From contig PDLQ01000003.1 of the NCBI GenBank assembly GCA_002591745.1, forward strand, positions 1 through 64,000: DNA of 64,000 nt, read 5' to 3'. The DNA is from Lewinellaceae bacterium SD302 (lineage in GTDB: Bacteria > Bacteroidota > Bacteroidia > Chitinophagales > Saprospiraceae). This document shows, piece by piece, positions 52,949 through 61,171 of this stretch (its first letter is position 1; each line of letters opens with the position of its first letter). Both the position numbers and the translations under genes were made by a program. A model generated the notes under the pieces. The model was not told where the DNA came from, made no database searches, and saw only the letters and a list, made by a program, of their open reading frames with translations.

Positions 52949-55900
52949 TTACGGCTTGCGCACAAAGCGTAAGCTTTCCCTGCTTTCGCCGGTCTGAATA
53001 ACGACCAAGTAAACACCAGGTAATAAGTCAGCCACGGGTAGTGCGAAGTTATCCTGCCGCCCCGCCCAACCGGACGAATAAGTTGCCACGGTTTTGCCTT
53101 CAACTGTGGTGATGGTGAAGGTTGCCGCGACGGACTCGGGTAAATGATAACCAGTTCTGAGATAAATGAAGTCGCTGGCCGGGTTGGGGTATAATTGCCA
53201 GGCATCTCCTGCGGATATTTGCTGCGATTGATGACCGGTGAAACCCGAGCCACCAGGCATCCCGGTTGCGGATAAGGTAACCGTATAGTCTTCCACCTCA
53301 CCGTAAGTAAAGGTCTGGCAACTGGTCGCATAAGCATTCCATTGCATGATTACCCGCATTCTGATACTATTCACTGCACCAGCCGGAATATTAACCGATC
53401 CGCTTACGGTAGAACTACCGGCTCCCTGGAAGGCAAGTTCTCCGGAATCCGTAAAGTCACCGTCTCCGTTAAAATCGAGATATACTCTCCAGAATTCGTT
53501 GTAGCTGCTACCGGCAAAACCGGGCGTCAGGCTAACACTGGCCGCAGCACCGGGGGCGGCGCTGAAGTTTACGCTAGCGGTAAAGTCGGCATAACCGCCA
53601 TTATTGCCGGAGTTATTATTCTGGCCATTAAAATTAACGGCCTGAATAAACTCATAGTTCGTGTTATTGCCTTGGGCTCCACAATAGTTGACGGGGCAGG
53701 CCGCGCAATCCGGGCCACCACAATCGACACCAGTCTCGTTACCATTCTGAATGCCGTCACTACAGCTCGGGCAGGCGACGCAGTCCGGTCCACCGCAGTC
53801 GACACCGGCTTCGCTACCGTTTTGAACACCGTCGTTACAAGTCGGGCAGGCCACACAATCAGGACCACCACAATCGACACCGGTTTCGCTACCGTTTTGA
53901 ACACCGTCGTTACAAGTCGGGCAGGCCACACAATCAGGTCCACCACAATCAACGCCGGTTTCGCTACCGTTCTGAATGCCGTCATTACAGTTGAAACAGG
54001 GCGCACAATCAGGGCCACCACAATCAACGCCGGTTTCATTACCGTTCTGAATGCCGTCATTACAAGTCGGGCCACCGGAAGAAGCGCCAAAAGCAAAGTA
54101 TGCCACCTGCTCCGTTGTATGGGCCCGCTCGGTATCTCCGGCAACATCTTCGTCGAATGCCAATGACAGTTGGCTGGAGGTAAACGGCGTATTGCCATAA
54201 AGGACTGGCCAACCACCATTGTTACCATCCATCGCCGCCGCGCTTACTATGGCCGCCTGGGCACCGCTAAGTCCATTCAGGTTATAGTTAAAACCAGTAC
54301 TTGTGTTGGTGATGCCTTGTACGATATCGCTACCCAAACCGGCAGTGTACTCTGTACCGTCAACTGTCCCGTTTCCGGCTTCGATAACCAGGTAGCCGAC
54401 CGTTTCGTTGGCGCGGGTGTTATCCGGATCTTCTCCAACGTTTTTACCCGCCGCAAAACTACTGGGAGTCGGCGGGGTCGTGCGCGAGCCATTGGCCGAC
54501 GCCCAGAAGACGGACCAGTCCGCATCATTAAAGGTCATTATCTGACCGACAACCACCGGGCTGGAATAAGCCTGCTGGTAAGTTCTGGATTCGAAAGCCC
54601 AATTATTGTTCTCCGCAGTTACCGTGGAGTTAAATTTAACGGCCTCCATTTTTATCCCATCATTCGCAAGCGTATAGACACCTTCTTCCACCACGGTATA
54701 GTGGATGGTGTAGACTGACGAAGTAGCAGTGCTGGTGGTCTGGACACGAAGATCGAAGCTACTGCCGGCGGCGTTCCGAACCCGGGTTACCACCGGTACC
54801 TGAGCAGAACTTGGCATAACTACCGAAGCGACCACTACCATTGAATTATAGTTATTGGCAAGTGGTACCGTCACCCAGCTTTCACCAATGTTATTCAAGG
54901 TACCGTATTCAAGTTGCAGTCCGGCTAGCGGGCAGCTGGTCGGGCAACTTCCACCGCAGTCGACACCAGTTTCGTCTCCGTTCTGGATGCCGTCGAAACA
55001 GGTCGGGCAAGCCGCACAGTCAGGACCGCCACAATCAACTCCGGTTTCCCCTCCGTTCTGAATGCCGTCGAAACAGGTTGGGCAGGCCGCACAATCAGGT
55101 CCACCGCAGTCGACACCCGATTCGTCACCATTTTGCACGCCGTCATCACAAGTTGGGCAAGCGGCACAGTCGGTACCACCACAGTCGACGTCGGTTTCGT
55201 TACCGTTTTGAATACCGTCGTTACAAGTTGGGCTACAACTCGTTAAAGGACCAGTACTGGTGGTGCCAGAAGTACAAGTATTATCGGCAGCATCGCGGAA
55301 ATTGATGTTTGCCGCACCTCCGCTGGCTGCTACACTGAAGCTGGTTGAATTGCCGGAGTTGACGTTGGCAGCGATCTCTACGCCGTCCAGTAAAACATCG
55401 TACGCTCCGCTACCATTATTTACCGTAGCAATTACGGTAATTGCAATTGAATCATCAGCCGTACTGACCGTATTGAAGCCGTTACAGGATTGACTGACAA
55501 TATTACCGCTCACACTACATCCCGGTGGATCACTGTAATCGGCGATATAGAAATCGTCGAAGTAAAATCCATCGGAGCGTTTACTGCTATTTTGAACCGA
55601 GACGAAACGGAATCTTACGGATTGTCCGATGAAACTGCTGAGGTCTACGCTTTGATGGGTCCAGCGCTCATTCTCCTTGTAACCCGGGCCGCCCGCAATC
55701 GTTTCCATAGCATCCGTACTGACGTTAGACCAGGAACTACCACCGTTGGTACTAATCTGTAAGCGTACGTAATCCGAAGTGAGCCACAAGCCCCATTTGG
55801 CGGCAAACTCTAGCCTCGGGTTAGCTGCACCAGCAAGAGATACCGAGCTATTCATTGCGAAGGCCCGGTTGTTGTTGCTCGCGGAGTGACTGATGCGGGA

Positions 55901-57646
55901 ATCTACAAAACAGTTGTTCCCGGCGTAGGCATCCTCATTGGAGGTTTCCCAATTAGAACCAGTTCCCGCCTGGGACCAGTTAGACGTTCCGGATTCCGCA
56001 TCGTCGCTGAACAATACGTTGCGATCACCTACCGTGAGGTAAATTGAATCCCGATCGGAAACCACCCCTTCCTGGCTTACGTCAATGTAAAACTTGACTA
56101 AAGTTCCTGCTGGCAATCCATTAACACTGAACTCAAAAGGAGTGCCGTTGGAAGCTTCGGTACGGGAAGCAATATTGCCGTAACTGACCGTGCCATTTAC
56201 CGCCGTTATTCCGGCATTTTCGGGTGTAACGGTCACGCTTACGTTTTGTGCCGTTTTACTCAGACCTTTGTTTTTAACTTCAATATTGAGCTCCAGGTTC
56301 TGACTGGCACTCAGGCCCTGGCTGTTCAGAATTGTGAACCCCTGGTAATCAGCCAGAGCGCCGGCTACCCAACAAGCATATTCGTAGGGCTTTATCTGCT
56401 GGTTGACCAGCGGAATAATCTCGGGAATCGAGGGCCAGAAGCCGGTAGTACCGATCTCGGGCGTCCAAGTCAGGGTGCCATTGGTTTCGTACATCCAGTT
56501 TTGGGTCGTTCCGGCCACGTAACCCAAGATCAAGTTTGCGTCGCCGTAGATGTACTCGTTCTCGTCCATACAATCACTGTTCAGTTCGGCGTGAATGGCG
56601 AATTCCTGTTGGCCGTTACTAAAATCCGGCCCAAGCCAGTAGCCGCCGGAGGTATGGGTGGTGTAAGCGATCGGCGGCTGAATGCTGTTGACGAAGTCGC
56701 GAACGGTTTGTGATTCAATCTCGGAAAAGGGGCCCGTTCCCCGGTAGCTATCCGAACAGGGATTACTACTGGTACCCGACCCACCGAAATCCGTATCGTA
56801 GTTACGGTTCAAGTCTACACCCCGGCAAGAACTACCGGAGTTTACCCGACGATTCTTGCGCCAAAACCCACCACCATTAGGATTGGTTTGCTGATTATAA
56901 ACGTATCCGTCCGGATTGACACAAGGGATAATGTGAATCTCCCGGTTATCGATCAAATAGGTGATTTGTGGGTCCGTGCCGTAGTTTTCCAGTAAGTGAA
57001 ACATGAAATTGATCACCGTTGCCCCGGAAGCCGGTTCGCGAGCGTGGTGCAGTGCATCGAAATAAACTTGCGCCTCCGTTGAGGATTCATCGACCGATGG
57101 GTTGTCGGATATTTTTACGGCCCAGATCGTCCGTCCTTCTACGGTTGTGGCCAGACTGAATTTTGGCGTAATCAGGTTCGGGTAAAGGCTCGCCATTTCG
57201 TCCAGTTGCTGCACGATTTCCGCAAAAGTGTAGAACCCACCCATGCTGCCCAATTCAAACCCATTGGTCGTCTTTTCCTGGCCGATGCCCGATGGATTGT
57301 ACTTGATCAGATCGGCGATATTGCGTTGTTCGATCTTTGCCGCTACGTCAAAGGACAGCACCTCATACTCCAGGCCAGTGGAAATCAATGCCGCTAACTC
57401 ACCCTGGCGGATGACTATGGTATTCGTTCCCAATTCAGGATGAAAGTGATCTACGTCGAGTTCTGCTTCAGACAAAGTCTCCATAGCCGCCTCATCGGGT
57501 AGCTCGACGGCAACTTCATAGTATTTGGTGACGATTTCCTGGCCATTGAGACTGATCTGGCCTTGGAGAGAACTAGCAGTTCCCAGCAGAAACAATGCGA
57601 GTATTAGCAGGACCGAATGGTCCAACTTCAATAATTTGATTTTCAT
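52949..57646 (-). CDS. Secreted M14 zinc carboxypeptidase with Cys-rich repeats, GEVED domain and T9SS type A signal
   Basis: A 1565-residue exported enzyme. After a signal peptide (1-28) and a pro-region, the M14 domain spans about 115-420: zinc ligands in HHAREPASG (near 200), GVDLNRNYDTDFGG, THTSGGYW, and the catalytic Glu in TWTPEIG (near 395). Then follow a CARDB-like/Ig region, a MAM-like jelly roll (about 545-700), four Cys-rich units (about 810-905, C-x-DGIQNG-x-ET-x-VDCGG), an H-type-lectin-like section, five more Cys-rich units (1194-1318), a GEVED domain (YLDFNGDGDF ... GEVEDYTV) and a T9SS type A tail (LYPNPASDFIYL ... LLPGVYLVVIQ). It would degrade proteins or peptides outside the cell. 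Promoter at 57680-57709; own terminator. Confidence 0.92.
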   Translation of the reverse strand: MKIKLLKLDHSVLLILALFLLGTASSLQGQISLNGQEIVTKYYEVAVELPDEAAMETLSEAELDVDHFHPELGTNTIVIRQGELAALISTGLEYEVLSFDVAAKIEQRNIADLIKYNPSGIGQEKTTNGFELGSMGGFYTFAEIVQQLDEMASLYPNLITPKFSLATTVEGRTIWAVKISDNPSVDESSTEAQVYFDALHHAREPASGATVINFMFHLLENYGTDPQITYLIDNREIHIIPCVNPDGYVYNQQTNPNGGGFWRKNRRVNSGSSCRGVDLNRNYDTDFGGSGTSSNPCSDSYRGTGPFSEIESQTVRDFVNSIQPPIAYTTHTSGGYWLGPDFSNGQQEFAIHAELNSDCMDENEYIYGDANLILGYVAGTTQNWMYETNGTLTWTPEIGTTGFWPSIPEIIPLVNQQIKPYEYACWVAGALADYQGFTILNSQGLSASQNLELNIEVKNKGLSKTAQNVSVTVTPENAGITAVNGTVSYGNIASRTEASNGTPFEFSVNGLPAGTLVKFYIDVSQEGVVSDRDSIYLTVGDRNVLFSDDAESGTSNWSQAGTGSNWETSNEDAYAGNNCFVDSRISHSASNNNRAFAMNSSVSLAGAANPRLEFAAKWGLWLTSDYVRLQISTNGGSSWSNVSTDAMETIAGGPGYKENERWTHQSVDLSSFIGQSVRFRFVSVQNSSKRSDGFYFDDFYIADYSDPPGCSVSGNIVSQSCNGFNTVSTADDSIAITVIATVNNGSGAYDVLLDGVEIAANVNSGNSTSFSVAASGGAANINFRDAADNTCTSGTTSTGPLTSCSPTCNDGIQNGNETDVDCGGTDCAACPTCDDGVQNGDESGVDCGGPDCAACPTCFDGIQNGGETGVDCGGPDCAACPTCFDGIQNGDETGVDCGGSCPTSCPLAGLQLEYGTLNNIGESWVTVPLANNYNSMVVVASVVMPSSAQVPVVTRVRNAAGSSFDLRVQTTSTATSSVYTIHYTVVEEGVYTLANDGIKMEAVKFNSTVTAENNNWAFESRTYQQAYSSPVVVGQIMTFNDADWSVFWASANGSRTTPPTPSSFAAGKNVGEDPDNTRANETVGYLVIEAGNGTVDGTEYTAGLGSDIVQGITNTSTGFNYNLNGLSGAQAAIVSAAAMDGNNGGWPVLYGNTPFTSSQLSLAFDEDVAGDTERAHTTEQVAYFAFGASSGGPTCNDGIQNGNETGVDCGGPDCAPCFNCNDGIQNGSETGVDCGGPDCVACPTCNDGVQNGSETGVDCGGPDCVACPTCNDGVQNGSEAGVDCGGPDCVACPSCSDGIQNGNETGVDCGGPDCAACPVNYCGAQGNNTNYEFIQAVNFNGQNNNSGNNGGYADFTASVNFSAAPGAAASVSLTPGFAGSSYNEFWRVYLDFNGDGDFTDSGELAFQGAGSSTVSGSVNIPAGAVNSIRMRVIMQWNAYATSCQTFTYGEVEDYTVTLSATGMPGGSGFTGHQSQQISAGDAWQLYPNPASDFIYLRTGYHLPESVAATFTITTVEGKTVATYSSGWAGRQDNFALPVADLLPGVYLVVIQTGESRESLRFVRKP
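53690..54064 (-). repeat. In-frame tandem repeat, five 75-bp units
   Basis: Five head-to-tail units of 25 codons encode C-NDG-x-QNG-x-ET-GVDCGGPDC-x-x-C-P/F-x. Adjacent copies are near-identical at DNA level (for example 53820-53890 and 53885-53960), pointing to recent duplication or gene conversion. Confidence 0.85.
54930..55215 (-). repeat. In-frame tandem repeat, four 75-bp units
   Basis: Four further copies of the same Cys-rich 25-codon unit lie on the N-terminal side of the protein, more diverged than the first cluster and ending in a shortened CGGSCPTSCP form. The same unit is frequent in secreted Saprospiraceae proteins, as far as I recall. Confidence 0.82.
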
Positions 57647-57679
57647 GTGATATTATTCTTAACAATTACAATGCGGTGC

Positions 57680-57709
57680 TAAATATATAACTTTATCACC
57701 GATGACAAA
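57680..57709 (-). promoter_or_regulatory. Promoter of the zinc carboxypeptidase gene
   Basis: Read leftward, TTTG (57706-57709), 18 bases, then TATATTTA (57680-57687), a 7/8 match to TAnnTTTG. The leader to the ATG at 57646 is short, about 28 bases. Confidence 0.6.
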
Positions 57710-57765
57710 CTAAAATGGCTGATTATCAAGACGAAAAGACGCATTAGAAATACGAAAAACACTAG

Positions 57766-58545
57766 TTATGATAAAGTCACTTCCTGCCAGAATTCAGGAA
57801 ACTCCTTTACCATTTTCAGGCTCTCCTGATTAAATAAAAACGGAGCTACGTCTTTGGTCAATTGGTCGAAATCGAAGGGGGCGATCCGTTCGTTAATCAG
57901 TTTTCTTAGTTCTTCTGGAGTAGTTACTTCGAACCGCTGTTTCAAATAGCCGTAATCCGGGGTAGTTCGTTTGAGTAGCCAGGCCAAGTCATAAAAGTCT
58001 CTTCCTTTCGGCCGTTTCCTACCCATGATGGCCGCAATCTTTTGACTGGCCAACAATGCCTCGGGGGTAGCAAAAATATCAGCGCTGACGCCAAACTTCT
58101 GAAGGCGGACCAGGGAGCGTTCGTATTCGTAGTGTTGTTTCTCGGTATCTAGTTTGATGAAAATCCTGGCTTCTTTGTGTCCGCTGAGACTGTAGTCATA
58201 GAGAATGCCTGGAAAAGTAACCTTGCAATGAAATGCATCCTTATGACTGAACTTTATGGTTGTTCGGTAACCAAGTAATTCCAGTCCCTTACGTACAGCC
58301 TCTCCAGTTTCTTCAAACTCCGCTTTGGAGAGACCTACGTTATCGAAATCAAGATCTTCGGAAAATCGATCGGTTCCGTGTACAATGCGAAGGCAGGTAC
58401 CCCCTAAAAAGGTGTAGGCACTACCGTGCTTGGAGTTGAAAATAAGCCTAAGTATTTCGTATTGAAGAAACTCTCGCAGCAGGAAAGACTGGCGGTCATG
58501 GAGTTGCTCCGGGTATTCTTTCAAAATTTCAGACATTTCAATCAT
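57766..58545 (-). CDS. AbiEii/AbiGii-type nucleotidyltransferase toxin
   Basis: A 259-residue toxin of the type IV toxin-antitoxin (AbiE) family, related to MenT. The nucleotidyltransferase core is clear: GGTCLRIVHGTDRFSEDLDFD holds the GG/S and D-x-D motifs, then a Lys-rich strand and the RDFYDLAWLL motif typical of the family. Such toxins modify tRNA or other RNAs by adding nucleotides and stop growth, for example during phage infection. Its start overlaps the antitoxin stop by 4 bp (58542-58545), so the two are translationally coupled, with antitoxin first. Confidence 0.92.
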   Translation of the reverse strand: MIEMSEILKEYPEQLHDRQSFLLREFLQYEILRLIFNSKHGSAYTFLGGTCLRIVHGTDRFSEDLDFDNVGLSKAEFEETGEAVRKGLELLGYRTTIKFSHKDAFHCKVTFPGILYDYSLSGHKEARIFIKLDTEKQHYEYERSLVRLQKFGVSADIFATPEALLASQKIAAIMGRKRPKGRDFYDLAWLLKRTTPDYGYLKQRFEVTTPEELRKLINERIAPFDFDQLTKDVAPFLFNQESLKMVKEFPEFWQEVTLS

Positions 58546-59177
58546 AGGTCATATACTTCTAAGAGCTTAGCCATTCTAATCATTGTTGCTTCCGATTTCA
58601 TTTGGTATCCATAAATATAGGCCTGTACCCAATCGACTTCATCGCGCAGTACATCTTCGTCAAAGCGCATTTCTTCCAGCCAGTCAGCATCACCAAACGA
58701 AGGTTCCAGATAAGCGAAATCCAACAACGCTTTTTCCAGAGACGCTATCCGGTATTGTTCCCCTTTCCAATTTTGTATTCGGTAACCGAAAAACAAAGGC
58801 TTTTTGAGGTGCTGATAACTGAAATTCGCATCTCTAAACACGAATGAGTTTGTTTTTTTAGTGGTTACACTCGTAACGTTAAATACATATTCAGGAATGA
58901 GATTATAGTAGTAGAGTGCACTGTAAAGCGACACGTAAGAGGGCTCCTGAATGGAATTGGCGATGATAAAACGATCCATATCGCTTACAATGGGAGGATC
59001 AATAGAGCGGTACAAGCCATTCCTCACCTTTTCCACCTCACCCTTTGCTTCCCAGCGCTTAAATACATTAGGGTCAAAACGGCCATAGCGTTTACGCATA
59101 TAGTCGGTTGTAATAAAAATCCGGTCTTTAGGAATCTTGTATTTCGTCAAATTATATTTCCTTTTTTCAGGAAACAC
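58542..59177 (-). CDS. AbiEi-type antitoxin
   Basis: A 211-residue partner of the toxin. The N-terminal half is a winged-helix DNA-binding domain (FITTDYMRKRYGRFDPNVFK, RWEAKGEVEKVRNGLYRS), the C-terminal half the AbiEi antitoxin domain (IANSIQEPSYVSLYSALYYY, YRIASLEKALLDFAYLEP). The start taken is GTG at 59177, which lies in the loop of a perfect 16-bp inverted repeat; TTG at codon 10 is an alternative. AbiEi proteins repress their own operon by binding inverted repeats, so the site beside the start is the probable operator. The pair has its own unit between secretion and metabolic genes. Confidence 0.9.
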   Translation of the reverse strand: MFPEKRKYNLTKYKIPKDRIFITTDYMRKRYGRFDPNVFKRWEAKGEVEKVRNGLYRSIDPPIVSDMDRFIIANSIQEPSYVSLYSALYYYNLIPEYVFNVTSVTTKKTNSFVFRDANFSYQHLKKPLFFGYRIQNWKGEQYRIASLEKALLDFAYLEPSFGDADWLEEMRFDEDVLRDEVDWVQAYIYGYQMKSEATMIRMAKLLEVYDL

Positions 59178-59192
59178 CTGAAAAAAGGAAAT
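59156..59192. promoter_or_regulatory. Perfect 16-bp inverted repeat over the antitoxin start
   Basis: ATTTCCTTTTTTCAGG (59156-59171), loop AAACA, and CCTGAAAAAAGGAAAT (59177-59192) are perfectly complementary. The GTG start of the antitoxin begins in the loop. It can be a DNA operator for the AbiEi protein, or in RNA a hairpin that hides the start codon, or both. Confidence 0.75.
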
Positions 59193-59376
59193 AGTTTATT
59201 GCCATTTTATTTACAGTCGTCATGCATAGAGGGAAAATGCTCCTAACCAGCCTTGCTACGTTGAAGTCACAAAAAATTAGCCTGTAGCGAATCTTCTGCA
59301 TTGAGTCGAATTGAACCTAATACAGAAAAGCTTGTTAAAATAGATGTACATACATCAATTATCAAATTCACCGTCT

Positions 59377-60090
59377 GTGAAAACGATTCATCACCCCGCC
59401 GAAAGTCGCGGACACGCCGACCACGGCTGGCTCAAATCCAGCCATACTTTCAGTTTCGCAAACTATCACGACCCCGAACGGATCCATTTCGGTGCCCTAA
59501 GGGTCTTGAACGATGATCACGTGGCCGCCGGCAAAGGTTTCGGCACCCATCCCCACGACAATATGGAGATCGTTTCTATTCCCCTGGAAGGCGATTTGGA
59601 ACATAAGGACAGCATGGGCAACGTAACCGTCATCAAACAAGGCGACGTACAAGCCATGAGCGCCGGCACCGGCATTTTCCACAGCGAATACAACAAGAAC
59701 TCCGATCAAGACGTCAAATTTCTCCAGATCTGGGTCTTTCCCAACGAGCGCAATATCGAGCCCCGGTATAGTCAGATCACGTTAGACGAGGATAAACTCA
59801 ATAACCAACTGGCCCAAATTGTGGCTCCGAACGGTACCGAAGGTGGTGTGAATATCCAGCAAGATGCCTGGTTCCATCTCGGTCGACTGGACAAAGGTAC
59901 CGAGCTCAATTACGAATTGAAAAAATCCGGTAACGGCGTTTACGCCTTCATCCTGGATGGTGAGGTGACCATCGCCGGCCGAACCCTCAACGAGCGCGAT
60001 GGCCTCGGCGTCTGGGAAACAAACAATATCTCCATCTCCGCAGATTCCGATGCCCGGGTTCTGCTGATGGAAGTACCAATGTCAGTGTAA
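59377..60090 (+). CDS. Pirin family protein
   Basis: A bicupin protein of about 237 residues. The family N-terminus HHPAESRGHADHGWLKSSHT, FSFANYHDPERIHFGALRVLND is intact, and metal ligands appear in GTHPHDNMEI, with the conserved His and Glu of GTGIFHSEYN. Bacterial pirins are reported as quercetinases or regulators of central metabolism; substrate unknown here. The frame is open from ATG at 59344, but homologs begin at the equivalent of GTG 59377 (V/MKTIHHPAESRG), which I prefer. A TTGCTACGTTGAAGTC repeat lies about 95 bp upstream. A nitroreductase follows after 49 bp. Confidence 0.9.
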   Translation: MKTIHHPAESRGHADHGWLKSSHTFSFANYHDPERIHFGALRVLNDDHVAAGKGFGTHPHDNMEIVSIPLEGDLEHKDSMGNVTVIKQGDVQAMSAGTGIFHSEYNKNSDQDVKFLQIWVFPNERNIEPRYSQITLDEDKLNNQLAQIVAPNGTEGGVNIQQDAWFHLGRLDKGTELNYELKKSGNGVYAFILDGEVTIAGRTLNERDGLGVWETNNISISADSDARVLLMEVPMSV

Positions 60091-60139
60091 TTGACTTACG
60101 GATAGTTAAATCATTAAACCGAAAAATCAAATTTTAAGA

Positions 60140-60772
60140 ATGCACCATTTACTAGAAAAACTCAACTGGCGATACGCCACCAAGCAATTTGACCCTAATA
60201 AGCAAGTTGGCGATCAGGATCTTGAGATCATGCAGCGTTCTGTGCGCCTGGCCGCTACTTCTTACGGCCTGCAACCCTTCCGGGTAGTGATGGTCAATGA
60301 CCCTGAAGTACGAGAACAGCTTAAGAGCGCCGCTTATGGCCAAAGCCAGATTACTGACGCTTCGCACTTGGCCGTTTTTTGCGCTAAAACAGACATGAGC
60401 CCGGAATACGTGGATGATTACATGGCCCGGCTGGCTACGGCCCGCAATTTGCCCATCTCCGCCGTGGAAGGTTTCGGCAATACAATTAAAGGGCAAGTGG
60501 ACAGTATGGATGCGGCTACCATCACGGCCTGGAATAAGCGGCAGACCTACATCGCTCTCGGCCATTGGCTCATCGCCGCCGCCGAACTGCACATAGACTG
60601 CTGTCCGATGGAAGGTTTTGATGCCGAAAAATTCGACGAAATTCTCGGGCTGAAAGAACAGGGGCTGACTGCCACTGTAGTGGCTCCCATCGGTTACCGC
60701 AGCGAAGAGGATGCCATGGCCAAAGCAGCTAAAGTGCGCCTTCCTTTGGAAAAATTATTCATCAATAAATAA
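60140..60772 (+). CDS. NAD(P)H-dependent nitroreductase family oxidoreductase
   Basis: A 210-residue FMN enzyme of the NfsB-like group. The FMN phosphate-binding N-terminus (WRYATKQFDPNK), the SYGLQPFRVVMV block, GHWLIAAAELHIDCCPMEGFD, and C-terminal IGYRSEEDAMAKAAKVRLP match the family. It reduces quinones, flavins or nitro compounds in the cytoplasm; the natural substrate is unknown. Pirin and nitroreductase genes are often neighbours and probably form an operon here, perhaps for redox or quinone stress. Confidence 0.92.
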   Translation: MHHLLEKLNWRYATKQFDPNKQVGDQDLEIMQRSVRLAATSYGLQPFRVVMVNDPEVREQLKSAAYGQSQITDASHLAVFCAKTDMSPEYVDDYMARLATARNLPISAVEGFGNTIKGQVDSMDAATITAWNKRQTYIALGHWLIAAAELHIDCCPMEGFDAEKFDEILGLKEQGLTATVVAPIGYRSEEDAMAKAAKVRLPLEKLFINK

Positions 60773-60821
60773 ACCATCGCCCGGGCGTCACTAACAGTTG
60801 GCTTCCGGGCGTCTCATTCCT

Positions 60822-61118
60822 ATGACCAAAATAATTTGTGCCTGCTCCAATCCTGAAATTCTCAAAGTTATGCTTCGTCTGGTTGATAATCATGATGGCT
60901 GGCAAAGTAGCAGTGCCGATTCCCTGGCCCGCGTGAATGAATTGCTACGTTCCGATCATTCCTATGAACTGGTGCTGCTCGGCTCCGGTTTTGGCATTGA
61001 AGAGCGGGCGCAACTGAGCGAGATCATCCAAAACCGACAACTCAATACCAAACTGGTCGATCATTTCGGCGGAGGAAGCGGGTTGCTGTATAGTGAGGTT
61101 ATGCGGGCGCTTGGCTAG
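60822..61118 (+). CDS. Small receiver-like protein without the phosphorylation Asp
   Basis: A 98-residue protein starting at ATG 60822 (the frame is open from a TTG at 60798). Its strand-helix pattern is that of a response-regulator receiver: TKIICACSNPEILKVMLRLV, then DHSYELVLLGSGFGIEE where a receiver would have D-L-V-L-L-D-x-x-x-P, then NTKLVDHFGGG with LLYSEVMRAL. The acidic pocket and the phospho-accepting Asp are missing (Gly at that place), so it would not be a normal phospho-switch. It may be co-transcribed with the nitroreductase (49 bp gap). Family name not recognised. Confidence 0.7.
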   Translation: MTKIICACSNPEILKVMLRLVDNHDGWQSSSADSLARVNELLRSDHSYELVLLGSGFGIEERAQLSEIIQNRQLNTKLVDHFGGGSGLLYSEVMRALG

Positions 61119-61171
61119 TTCAGGTGAACTCCCCGTATACGCTGCAAGCGATTTATCGCCATCCAGCAACT

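Noticed and set aside
53690-55215. Regular 75-bp repeats resembling a CRISPR array
   Set aside because: They are in frame, encode a conserved Cys-rich peptide in a secreted protein, have no variable spacers, and no cas genes are near.
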